Positions 1 to 8,619 of a DNA stretch of 38,289 nt are shown here, one piece after another. Source of the stretch: Parerythrobacter sp. (lineage in GTDB: Bacteria; Pseudomonadota; Alphaproteobacteria; Sphingomonadales; Sphingomonadaceae); NCBI GenBank assembly GCA_028289565.1, contig JANQPE010000130.1, positions 1 to 38,289 on the forward strand, given 5' to 3'. Position 1 is the first letter of the stretch, and every line of letters begins with the position of its first letter. Below the pieces are notes generated by a model. The model searched no databases. It had not been told where the DNA came from and was given only the letters and a program-made list of their open reading frames with translations. A program made the position numbers and the translations under genes.

Positions 1-407
1 AAATCCATCAGCCGGCCTGGCGTCGCGATCAGCACGTCGACACCCTCGTCGAGCGCCCTGACCTGGTCGCCCATCTGCACGCCACCGATCAAGAGCGCCA
101 TGTTGAGATCGTGGTTCTTGCCGTATTTCTCGAAATTCTCCGCCACTTGGGCAGCCAGCTCGCGGGTGGGTTCGAGGATCAGCGAACGCGGCATGCGCGC
201 GCGACGTCGGCCCGCCGAAAGGATGTCGATCATCGGCAGCACGAAGCCGGCCGTCTTGCCGGTGCCCGTCTGTGCGATGCCGATAATATCCTTCATCATC
301 AGGACCGGCGGGATCGCCTCGGCCTGGATCGCGGTCGGTTCGGTATAGCCTGCGGCATCAACCGCTTTCAGAAGTTCGGGAGAAAGGCCGAGGTCGGCAA
401 AGGTCAT
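1..407 (-). CDS. DEAD/DEAH-box RNA helicase, N-terminal part (C-terminus runs off the window)
   Basis: Reverse-strand translation from the ATG at 407 gives MTFADLGLSPELLKAVDAAGYTEPTAIQAEAIPPVLMMKDIIGIAQTGTGKTAGFVLPMID..., with Q-motif and Walker A (AQTGTGKT). Confidence 0.93.
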   Translation of the reverse strand, partial: MTFADLGLSPELLKAVDAAGYTEPTAIQAEAIPPVLMMKDIIGIAQTGTGKTAGFVLPMIDILSAGRRRARMPRSLILEPTRELAAQVAENFEKYGKNHDLNMALLIGGVQMGDQVRALDEGVDVLIATPGRLMD

Positions 408-533
408 CGGGTCAAGAATGTCCGGGTTGGGCGCTTGGGCGCCAATTCAGCGCAGGCTTTCGCACTTGCACAATCGCCGCGCCCTTTGCGCGGCACTGTC
501 GGGAAAGTCAAGAAACCGCCACTGAAAAACCGT

Positions 534-1106
534 TCAGTTGTTGACGGCTACCAACTGGCGCAGGCGGTCGATCTCGCAATTGGCCCCGGTGCGTGAACGG
601 ATCTTGTCGCGATCGACGCACAATTTCCCGTCCTTGCTCTTTTCGACATAGAAGCCCGAATAGAAATCGCGCGCGCTGCAAGCTTTCTCCAGCCGGGCAG
701 TCATCAGGCGCTGATCGCGCATGAACAGCATCAGCCGGTTGCCACTGGTCGGTTGCACGGCCGCGATGCCTGCAACCTGCAGACACTTGCCGATTTTGCG
801 TTCGGTCATCTGCTGTCGCGGGTCTTGCCGGGGAACGATGTTCGAAGCCATGTCCTGTCGCCGAACCCGGCTTTGCGGTGCAACACGTATGATCACGCGA
901 CGCTCTATCCGGACCTGATTGTTGACCGGATCGCGAACCACCGTCTCGAATGAAAGGATGTCGCTATCCGCCGACATCCGGATCTGTTCCTCGCCTGCTT
1001 CACGCGGCAAAAGCCGGTTCGCATCGTCGCCATTGCCGGTGCCGATGTCGACGACAGCGGGCAGCAGCAACGCGAAAGGTGCAATAAAGACGGTCAGGCT
1101 GGGCAT
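534..1106 (-). CDS. Hypothetical protein, probably exported
   Basis: ORF 534..1175; internal start MPSLTVFIAPFALLLPAVVD looks like a signal/anchor segment. No family recognised. Confidence 0.55.
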   Translation of the reverse strand: MPSLTVFIAPFALLLPAVVDIGTGNGDDANRLLPREAGEEQIRMSADSDILSFETVVRDPVNNQVRIERRVIIRVAPQSRVRRQDMASNIVPRQDPRQQMTERKIGKCLQVAGIAAVQPTSGNRLMLFMRDQRLMTARLEKACSARDFYSGFYVEKSKDGKLCVDRDKIRSRTGANCEIDRLRQLVAVNN

Positions 1107-1259
1107 GGCTTTGCGGTCGAGAGCTCCCATCGGCCGTGCGAAAGCGATCCGCGGGGCCTTGTTCGGTTGCCCCACCTAGCGCAAACGGTTGAATGGAGGC
1201 TTAATCCGTATTCGCGGCAAAGCAAGTGTGGCGTCCGGTTGCCGGGCTGTGCCATAGGC

Positions 1260-2717
1260 ATGGCAATGAGCACGAACAAGACGGACGAGTTTCTGCACCG
1301 AGCCACCGCACTGTTGGGCAAATCGGGGTTCACCCGCGATCCCGATCTGATGGCGCCATGGCTGACTGACTGGCGAGGTCGCTATTCGGGCCGGGCGCTG
1401 GCGATGGCCTCCCCCGCCAATGTCGACGAGGTTTCGCAGCTCGTTCGAATCTGCGGAGACTGCGATATCGCAATCGTCCCGCAAGGCGGAAACAGTGGGA
1501 TGTCGGGTGGCGCCACGCCCGATGAGACCGGGGATGCCATCCTGCTTTCCTTGCGCCGCATGAACACGATACGGACAATCGACTTCGACCAGAGCCGGGC
1601 GGTATGCGAAGCAGGTGTAATCCTGCAAACCCTCCATGAAGCCGCAGCGAAGGAGCGTCTGCGTTTTCCCCTCACATTGGGTGGCAAGGGATCGGCAACC
1701 ATCGGCGGGTTGATTTCGACCAATGCAGGCGGAACCCAAGTACTGCGTCATGGCACCATGCGCGCGCAAGTGCTAGGCGTGGAAGCGGTCATGTCCGATG
1801 GCGGGATTTTCGATAGCCTGACACCGCTCAAGAAAGACAATCGCGGTTTCGACCTGAAACAATTGTTGATCGGCTCGGAAGGAACGCTCGGGATCGTTAC
1901 CGCGGCAACGCTTCGCCTGCTCCCCGAAGTGGGCGCTACGTCCGTTCTGTGGGCCGGGCTGGATTCGGTTGCCGATGCGCGCCGGCTGCTGATCCATTTC
2001 GAGAAAGAGGCAGGAGACGTACTGGAAGGTTTCGAAATACTCCCTGCGCACAGCCTGACCGCCGTGCTCGATTACTTGCCCGATGCGCGCAGCCCACTTG
2101 CCGGCTCGCATAAATGGCATGCGCTGATCGAACTTGTTTCGGAAAAGAGCGACGGCGCACTCCTGGAGCGAGGCGAACGCATTCTCGGCGATGCTTTCGA
2201 AGCTGGCCTGATCGAGGATGCAACCATCGCGGCAAGCGAAACCCAGGCCGAGGCCTTTTGGCTCTTGCGCGATTCCATCGCCCCGGCCGAACGGGCGATT
2301 GGCCCGGCCATGCAGCACGATATTTCCGTGCCGGTGGAAAGCATGGCAAGTTTTGTCGAAACCGCCGTGCCACTGGTCGAACAACGCTTCGCGGGAACAT
2401 CCGCCATCGCCTTCGGCCATCTTGGAGATGGAAACATCCATTTCCATGTCCTCGCTCCCCCGGATACCCAAGGTGGTGCGTGGGAAGAGGAACAAGGCAA
2501 GGCGATCAGTGCATTCGTCCACGATCTCGTCACCGAATGGGGTGGATCGATCAGCGCCGAGCACGGCATCGGCCAGATGAAGCGCGACGAACTGGGTCGG
2601 CTCGGCGATCCGGTATCGCTGGCGCTGATGCGCAAGATCAAGAATGCACTCGATCCGCTGGGCCTGCTTAATCCGGGCAAGCTCGTGCCGCTTGCACCCG
2701 ACGCTTCGAGTCACTAA
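1260..2717 (+). CDS. FAD-binding oxidoreductase, GlcD/D-lactate dehydrogenase-like (FAD_binding_4 plus FAD-oxidase C)
   Basis: Motifs PQGGNSGMSGGA, GGLISTNAGG, GSEGTLGIVTAATLRLLP and C-terminal GHLGDGNIHFHV / SAEHGIGQMKR. Start set to MAMSTNKTDEF. Confidence 0.92.
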   Translation: MAMSTNKTDEFLHRATALLGKSGFTRDPDLMAPWLTDWRGRYSGRALAMASPANVDEVSQLVRICGDCDIAIVPQGGNSGMSGGATPDETGDAILLSLRRMNTIRTIDFDQSRAVCEAGVILQTLHEAAAKERLRFPLTLGGKGSATIGGLISTNAGGTQVLRHGTMRAQVLGVEAVMSDGGIFDSLTPLKKDNRGFDLKQLLIGSEGTLGIVTAATLRLLPEVGATSVLWAGLDSVADARRLLIHFEKEAGDVLEGFEILPAHSLTAVLDYLPDARSPLAGSHKWHALIELVSEKSDGALLERGERILGDAFEAGLIEDATIAASETQAEAFWLLRDSIAPAERAIGPAMQHDISVPVESMASFVETAVPLVEQRFAGTSAIAFGHLGDGNIHFHVLAPPDTQGGAWEEEQGKAISAFVHDLVTEWGGSISAEHGIGQMKRDELGRLGDPVSLALMRKIKNALDPLGLLNPGKLVPLAPDASSH

Positions 2718-2783
2718 AGCGCGCGCTTCACGCGCGGCACATGCCGACGCCGACCGACATTCCTAGCGATCCGGAGAAATTCC

Positions 2784-3566
2784 ATGGCCAGCGCGCCGCA
2801 ACCTACCCTGCCCCTGCTCTATAACGACCTGATGCCGCTGAACAGCCGCGACCACGGCAAATGGCATAGCAAGCCGATGGATACGGCCGAATGGTTGATC
2901 GGGCAGCATGCCATCCCGATCACCGTGGACGAGTTCGTCCAGGCCCAGCGCGATTTCCCGATCGTATTTTCTTCGGGCGACAACCCGCTGCCACTTGCGC
3001 TGATGGGCCTCAACGAAGGCGTCAACACCTTTGTCGACGAAAAGGGAAAAGTCACCGAGCCCGTCTACCTGCCGGCCTATATCCGCCGCTATCCGTTCAT
3101 GCTTGCCAAGCTCAACAAGGATGGCGACGAGCTATCCTTGTGCTTCGACCCTACCAGCGATGTGATCGGCGAATTCAAAGATGGCGAGCCACTGTTTACC
3201 GAAGAAGGCGAGGCCACCGAGGCAACCAAGCGGGTGCTCGAATTCTGCGAGCAATTCGAACAGGCCGGCCAACGCACCAAGGCGTTCATCGACCAGTTGA
3301 AAGAGCACGACCTGCTCATGGACGGTGAAATCGCCATTTCCATGCAGGAAAATCCCGATAATCCCTATGTCTATCGCGGTTTCCAAATGGTCGATCAGGA
3401 AAAGCTGCGTGATATGCGCGGAGACATCCTGCGGACCTGGAACCAGAACGGCATTATGCCGCTGATCAATGCCCATATGTTCTCGCTTGACCTGATGCGC
3501 ATGATTTTTGCGCGTCAGCAGCAGCAGGGCAAGGGTCCGCAAATCGTCGCCGAACAGGCGAGTTAG
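2784..3566 (+). CDS. SapC family protein
   Basis: 260-aa ORF with SapC-like sequence (LYNDLMPLNSRDHGKW..., YLPAYIRRYPFML, YRGFQMVDQEKL). Confidence 0.88.
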   Translation: MASAPQPTLPLLYNDLMPLNSRDHGKWHSKPMDTAEWLIGQHAIPITVDEFVQAQRDFPIVFSSGDNPLPLALMGLNEGVNTFVDEKGKVTEPVYLPAYIRRYPFMLAKLNKDGDELSLCFDPTSDVIGEFKDGEPLFTEEGEATEATKRVLEFCEQFEQAGQRTKAFIDQLKEHDLLMDGEIAISMQENPDNPYVYRGFQMVDQEKLRDMRGDILRTWNQNGIMPLINAHMFSLDLMRMIFARQQQQGKGPQIVAEQAS

Positions 3567-3588
3567 ACACTTCCGGACAAAATCGACT

Positions 3589-3620
3589 TCAGGTGCGGAT
3601 CGGACTTGATTCGCACCTGA
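3589..3620 (+). terminator. Stem-loop downstream of sapC
   Basis: TCAGGTGCG-GATC / GGACTT / GATT-CGCACCTGA, 9 perfect bp plus 4 with a wobble; no clear U-tract. Confidence 0.5.
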
Positions 3621-3639
3621 GGCCACCTATCTTGGACAT

Positions 3640-3743
3640 GCCGATGCGGCACTCCCCCTCATAGCCCGCTTCGGCCGGTGCATTTCGGTGCACCGCCTCC
3701 CTGAACCTTGGCCACCTCGCGCATCAGCGCGAGGTGGTTTTTT
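3640..3743 (+). ncRNA. Candidate small RNA
   Basis: Possible promoter TTGATT (3606-3611), 16 nt, TATCTT (3628-3633); perfect hairpin CGGTGCA/TGCACCG (3676-3695); C-rich loops CUCCCCCUC and CCUCCCU; ends in a strong intrinsic terminator. No supportable ORF. Confidence 0.4.
3712..3743 (+). terminator. Rho-independent terminator
   Basis: CCACCTCGCGC ATCA GCGCGAGGTGG TTTTTT: 11-bp perfect stem, tetraloop and T6. Confidence 0.9.
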
Positions 3744-4689
3744 ATTCTGCCGCTAGCGGCAGGGTTCCGCCACGGGCAATGCCCATGGCGATATCGCCCA
3801 TTTCGCGTATGAGTCCGATCAGGAGCTTGGCCACGCTCGGCAACCTCGCACTCGGTTCCGCCAGGCGCGCGTCGAGATAGAGCGAACGGCATATTTCGAG
3901 CTGTATCCCATGAATTCCGCGGGCCGGAGCAGCATGGCGATCGAGGATGTAACCTCCCGCGTAAGGCCGGTTATGCGCTGCCCGGCGCTCATGCGAAGCG
4001 AAATAGGCGAACGCCCCGGCGACCAGAGCATCGTCGCACGATGCGCCGAAACGATCCCCGATTACGAACTCTGCCGGCATATCTTCCGGAAACCGCGGCC
4101 TGAGCGGCGGCATGGAATGGAAATCGAGCAGCACTGCCGCTCCCCAACGGTCACGAAGCGATTCCAGCGCCCGACCGAGCGCCAGATGATATGGGTGATG
4201 GATGGTTTCCACACGCTCCTTGAGCTCGCTGTATGAGAGCCGCGAACTCCAGATCTCGCCAAGCCCGCCCAACCGGCGTGGAACAAGGCCCAGCCCACTG
4301 CGCGAACGACGATTGAGCAGAGAATTGCGTCGCTCTTGCGGGCCGCCCTGGGCAATCATTGCCCAATCGATATCGTCACCGGCCCGATTGAGATCGAGCA
4401 TGGCGCGCGGGGCATGGGCAACCAGCAGTCCGGCCCCTGTCTCAAGGGCAACCCGTGTAGCAAGATCGTCGACATGGCGATCCTCGAGCCTCAGCGCGCT
4501 GTATTCGGCATCGCGCATGCGCTGCAAGACGGGCTCGGGGTATTCCCGACCGGCATGCGGAGCCGCAATCAGTATCGGAATCGGCGCGTCGTCCGGCATG
4601 GTCAAGGTGAATGCAGGGCTGTTGGTGCCGGGTATTCTGCCACCGGCACTTTCCATTACCTCCCGGGAATCCGTCTCCATTCTGGCCAT
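3742..4689 (-). CDS. N-formylglutamate amidohydrolase family protein
   Basis: PILIAAPHAGREYP, DRHVDDLA, LLVAHAPRAMLDLNRA, LLDFHSMPP motifs. Confidence 0.9.
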   Translation of the reverse strand: MARMETDSREVMESAGGRIPGTNSPAFTLTMPDDAPIPILIAAPHAGREYPEPVLQRMRDAEYSALRLEDRHVDDLATRVALETGAGLLVAHAPRAMLDLNRAGDDIDWAMIAQGGPQERRNSLLNRRSRSGLGLVPRRLGGLGEIWSSRLSYSELKERVETIHHPYHLALGRALESLRDRWGAAVLLDFHSMPPLRPRFPEDMPAEFVIGDRFGASCDDALVAGAFAYFASHERRAAHNRPYAGGYILDRHAAPARGIHGIQLEICRSLYLDARLAEPSARLPSVAKLLIGLIREMGDIAMGIARGGTLPLAAE

Positions 4690-4784
4690 CGGGCCGTGCT
4701 GGACCGGAAAATACCCTGTGTCAAAGCAGGGCAGGTTCGTCGGTACGAAAGATTTCTTAAGCCAATTGCGCTATCGGGGGTTTC

Positions 4785-5174
4785 ATGAACGAGAGTAGCG
4801 CATTGCGGATCCTCCTTGCCGAGGATGAAGAAGCCATGCGCGGCTATATCAGCCGTGCGCTTGAGAATGCCGGATACGAGGTCGTCTCCGTCGATCGCGG
4901 GACGGAAGCCCTGCCGCTGTTGAACGAGCAGCAATTCGACCTGCTCCTGTCCGACATTGTCATGCCGGAGATGGACGGGATCGAGCTGGCCCAGCACTGC
5001 AACGAAATCAGCCCGCGCACAAAGGTAATGTTCATTACCGGATTCGCCGCAGTCACGCTCAAGGCCAGTCGTGAACAACCGCAAGCCAAGGTGCTCTCCA
5101 AACCGTTTCACCTGCGCGATCTGGTGCTCGAAGTAGAACGCGTTTTCGAAGACCAGACCGCCGCGTCGCTCTGA
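4785..5174 (+). CDS. cpdR: Single-domain response regulator, CpdR-like
   Basis: 129-aa receiver domain only: ILLAEDEEAMRGYISRALENAGYEV...LLLSDIVMPEMDGIELA...MFITGFAAVTL...LSKPFHLRDLV. Confidence 0.85.
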   Translation: MNESSALRILLAEDEEAMRGYISRALENAGYEVVSVDRGTEALPLLNEQQFDLLLSDIVMPEMDGIELAQHCNEISPRTKVMFITGFAAVTLKASREQPQAKVLSKPFHLRDLVLEVERVFEDQTAASL

Positions 5175-5265
5175 TATCGCAAGGCTCTTGCGCGCTGTTG
5201 AGCGTATCGCTAAATGGCGCGCCTTGCCGCATGGGGAACACCCCGTGCAACGCATACGATGGTGC

Positions 5266-5340
5266 GGGCGTATAGCTCAGTGGTAGAGCACTGTATTGAC
5301 ATTGCAGGGGTCGGAAGTTCAACTCTTCCTACGCCCACCA
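5266..5340 (+). tRNA. tRNA-Val (GAC), CCA encoded
   Basis: Acceptor GGGCGTA...TACGCCC, D-loop GCTCAGTGGTAGAGC, anticodon stem-loop CTGTA-TTGACAT-TGCAG, T-arm GGAAG-TTCAACT-CTTCC, then ACCA. Confidence 0.95.
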
Positions 5341-5356
5341 TCGAAACAGGAAACGC

Positions 5357-5384
5357 AAAAGGCGCCGCGGCAACGGCGCCTTTT
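5357..5384 (+). terminator. Rho-independent terminator after tRNA-Val
   Basis: AAAAGGCGCCG CGGCAA CGGCGCCTTTT. Confidence 0.85.
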
Positions 5385-5544
5385 CTGCATCGGTCATCAT
5401 CCCGGAACTCGATCCGGGATCGTTTGGAAGCCCGTCATGTTCCGGCAGGCTTTTCATTTGCCATGCGTTCCCTTGCGCCTTGCCCACCCTCTGCTAAAGC
5501 GCGCGCAACGTTTTCATACCGACATTCCAGACAACAGGGCAGAC

Positions 5545-6765
5545 ATGCAGAAAATTCAGGTCAAGAATCCGGTCGTTGAACTCGACGGCGACGAAATGAC
5601 GAAGATCATCTGGCAATGGATTCGCGAACGGCTGATTTTGCCCTATCTCGATATCGATCTGAAATATTACGACCTGTCGATTGAAAAGCGCGACGAGACC
5701 GACGACCAGATCACTATCGATGCCGCCAATGCGATCAAAGAGCATGGGGTCGGGGTGAAATGCGCGACCATTACGCCCGACGAAGCGCGCGTCGAAGAAT
5801 TCGACCTGAAAAAAATGTGGCGTTCGCCCAACGGGACGATCCGCAACATCCTTGGTGGAGTCGTTTTCCGTGAACCGATCGTGATCGACAACGTACCGCG
5901 CCTCGTACCCGGCTGGACCGATCCGATCGTGGTCGGGCGCCATGCTTTCGGGGATCAATACCGCGCCACCGACACGCTCATCCCGGGCGCCGGCAAGCTG
6001 CGTCTGGTCTTCGAAGGCGAAGACGGTCGGAAGATCGACCTCGACGTCTACGAGTTCCAGTCAAGCGGCGTTGCGATGGCCATGTACAATCTCGACGATT
6101 CGATTCGCGATTTCGCACGCGCATCGATGAATTACGGCCTCAACCGCGGCTGGCCGGTTTACCTGTCGACCAAGAACACGATCATGAAGGCCTATGACGG
6201 TCGCTTCAAGGACCTGTTCCAGGAGGTGTTCGATACCGAATTCGCCGACAAGTTCGAAAAAGCCGGCATTACCTACGAACATCGCCTGATCGACGACATG
6301 GTCGCTGCCGCGCTCAAGTGGAACGGCAAGTTCGTATGGGCCTGCAAGAACTATGACGGCGATGTACAGTCGGATACGGTTGCGCAGGGATTCGGCTCGC
6401 TGGGCCTGATGACTTCGGTGCTGATGACGCCCGACGGCAACACCGTGGAAGCCGAAGCGGCGCATGGTACAGTGACCCGCCACTATCGCCAGCATCAGGA
6501 AGGCAAGGCGACTTCCACCAACCCCATAGCCAGCATCTTCGCCTGGACCCGGGGCCTGATGTATCGCGGCAAGTTCGACGACACACCCGACGTCGTGAAA
6601 TTCGCCGAAACGCTCGAACGCATTTGCATCGAGACGGTCGAAAGCGGCAAGATGACCAAGGATCTCGCCCTTCTGATCGGCCCTCAGCAGAACTGGCTTA
6701 CTACCGAGCAATTCTTCGAAGCGATCGTAACCAATCTCGAAACCGAGATGGCCGGCTGGGCATAG
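5545..6765 (+). CDS. icd: NADP-dependent isocitrate dehydrogenase
   Basis: [44 protein letters not shown]... matches the dimeric NADP-IDH family; the track ORF is over-extended upstream. Confidence 0.96.
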   Translation: MQKIQVKNPVVELDGDEMTKIIWQWIRERLILPYLDIDLKYYDLSIEKRDETDDQITIDAANAIKEHGVGVKCATITPDEARVEEFDLKKMWRSPNGTIRNILGGVVFREPIVIDNVPRLVPGWTDPIVVGRHAFGDQYRATDTLIPGAGKLRLVFEGEDGRKIDLDVYEFQSSGVAMAMYNLDDSIRDFARASMNYGLNRGWPVYLSTKNTIMKAYDGRFKDLFQEVFDTEFADKFEKAGITYEHRLIDDMVAAALKWNGKFVWACKNYDGDVQSDTVAQGFGSLGLMTSVLMTPDGNTVEAEAAHGTVTRHYRQHQEGKATSTNPIASIFAWTRGLMYRGKFDDTPDVVKFAETLERICIETVESGKMTKDLALLIGPQQNWLTTEQFFEAIVTNLETEMAGWA

Positions 6766-6841
6766 CCCGCAGGCCGACCGGGGTAGAGGATAATCCCGAT
6801 CGCGTGATGACATAGGCCCCGGGCGCGAGTAGTCTGCGCCC

Positions 6842-8602
6842 ATGGCGGGCGAACTTTCTCCATCACCGATGCTGTCCGACGCCCTGGTCATCCTGGGCGC
6901 TGCCGGCATAGTGATCCCGGTCTTCACCCGTTTCAAGATCACCCCTGTCATCGGGTTCATTCTCATCGGCATAGCCGTAGGTCCCTACGGACTCGGCAAA
7001 CATGTCTACGAATATGACTGGTTAGGCCATATAACCATCAGCGATCCCGAGGGACTCGAACCGTTCGCCGAGTTCGGGATCATCCTCCTGCTCTTCACAA
7101 TTGGTCTTGAATTGTCCTTCAACCGATTGTGGCAATTGCGAAAACTGGTTTTTGGGCTAGGCGCGCTGGAGCTGATCATCATCGGGACCTCCATTGCCAT
7201 GGTCCTGGCAATGATGGGGCAATACTGGGCCGGTGCCATCGGTCTCGGTCTTGCGCTGGCCTTCTCGTCAACCGCCATCGTGCTGCCGATCTCGGGGACC
7301 AAGACCCCGGTCGGACGCGCGGCGCTGTCGATGTTGCTGTTCGAGGATATCATGATCGTGCCGGTCATTTTCATGCTCGGCGCCATGGCCCCTCACGCCC
7401 AGGCGGAAGGCTGGGAGGGACTGCTCGGTACGTTATGGCAAGGCGGCCTCGTGGTGATGGCATTGCTGGTTATCGGTCGCTTCGCCCTGCCCAGATTGTT
7501 CGCGCAGGCGGCACGCACCAAGAGCCCCGAACTGTTTCTCGCCGCGACCATGCTGGTAGTTATCGGCGCCAGCCTGGCGACGGCAGCGGTCGGGCTATCG
7601 CCTATCGTTGGCGCCCTGATCGCGGGCCTCCTGATTGCCGAAACCGAATATCACGCCGAAATCGAAGCAATAATGGAGCCGTTCAAGGGCCTCGCACTGG
7701 GCGTGTTCCTGATTACAGTGGGCATGTCGATCGATCTTTCGACTATCTGGGCCAACCTCGGTTCCATCCTACTTGCCGTGGTGCTGGTCCTTACATTCAA
7801 GGCCATAGTCACCGGCTTGTTGCTACGCCTGATGGGAGCGCGACGCAGCACGGCAACGGAAACCGGCATCCTGATGGCCAGCCCTTCGGAAACGACCCTG
7901 ATCGTGATGGCGGCCGCCAGTTCCGCACTGCTGATCCAGCCAGGCACCGCGCAGTTCTGGCAGATCGTCACCGCGATAGGCCTGACGATCACCCCGTTGC
8001 TGGCAATGCTCGGGCGGACGATTGCACGACGGGTCGAACCGGTCCCCGAACTGCCCGAAGACGACCGCGACGACCCGCGGGTTATTCTTGTCGGAATCGG
8101 TCGCGTGGGGCGCCTGATCGCGCAAATGCTCGATGCCCACGACCGGCCTTATGTCGCAATCGATTCGGATGCGGATCTCATCGAACGGGCCAAGCGCGAT
8201 GGCTATCGCGCGACGTTCGGCGATGCAGTGCGCGGTGATGCCCTCAGCCGCCTCGGTATCGAAACCGCACCTGCCATAGTGCTAACCATGGACGAACCGG
8301 TGCTGGCTCAGCGGATGGTTACCAAGTTCCGCAAGGAGCATCCCGACCTGCTGATCGTTGCCCGCGCCCGCGACAGCGCTCATGCTGCGGCGCTGTATCG
8401 TGCAGGAGCGAGCCATGCCGTCCCCGAGACACTGGAAAGTTCGCTCCAGCTATCCGAGGCGGTCCTGGCGGACATCGGTGTTCCAATGGGACCCGTGATC
8501 GCATCCATTCACGAGAAGCGAGACCAGTTCCGGGCGAAGATCGAAGAGGAAGGCGCACTCGATTACAAACCGAAACTGCGCACGAGTACTGTCGAAGGAT
8601 AA
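6842..8602 (+). CDS. Monovalent cation:proton antiporter-2 (CPA2/KefB-like) with TrkA-N domain
   Basis: Multi-TM N-terminal half (FTRFKITPVIGFILIGIAVGPYGLG..., AFSSTAIVLPI) and Rossmann domain ILVGIGRVGRLIAQMLDAHDRPYVAIDSD. Confidence 0.92.
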   Translation: MAGELSPSPMLSDALVILGAAGIVIPVFTRFKITPVIGFILIGIAVGPYGLGKHVYEYDWLGHITISDPEGLEPFAEFGIILLLFTIGLELSFNRLWQLRKLVFGLGALELIIIGTSIAMVLAMMGQYWAGAIGLGLALAFSSTAIVLPISGTKTPVGRAALSMLLFEDIMIVPVIFMLGAMAPHAQAEGWEGLLGTLWQGGLVVMALLVIGRFALPRLFAQAARTKSPELFLAATMLVVIGASLATAAVGLSPIVGALIAGLLIAETEYHAEIEAIMEPFKGLALGVFLITVGMSIDLSTIWANLGSILLAVVLVLTFKAIVTGLLLRLMGARRSTATETGILMASPSETTLIVMAAASSALLIQPGTAQFWQIVTAIGLTITPLLAMLGRTIARRVEPVPELPEDDRDDPRVILVGIGRVGRLIAQMLDAHDRPYVAIDSDADLIERAKRDGYRATFGDAVRGDALSRLGIETAPAIVLTMDEPVLAQRMVTKFRKEHPDLLIVARARDSAHAAALYRAGASHAVPETLESSLQLSEAVLADIGVPMGPVIASIHEKRDQFRAKIEEEGALDYKPKLRTSTVEG

Positions 8603-8619
8603 CCCGAAAACCGATTCGA

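Noticed and set aside
1773-2714. 313-aa ORF antisense to the FAD oxidase
   Set aside because: Shadow frame; no recognisable domain and complete overlap with a strong + strand CDS.
3742-5174. Special link between the amidohydrolase and CpdR
   Set aside because: They are divergent neighbours with no overlap or shared motif; ordinary adjacency is sufficient.
5296-5544. N-terminal extension of icd in the ORF track
   Set aside because: Upstream part covers the tRNA 3' end and its terminator; the conserved start is MQKIQVKNP at 5545.
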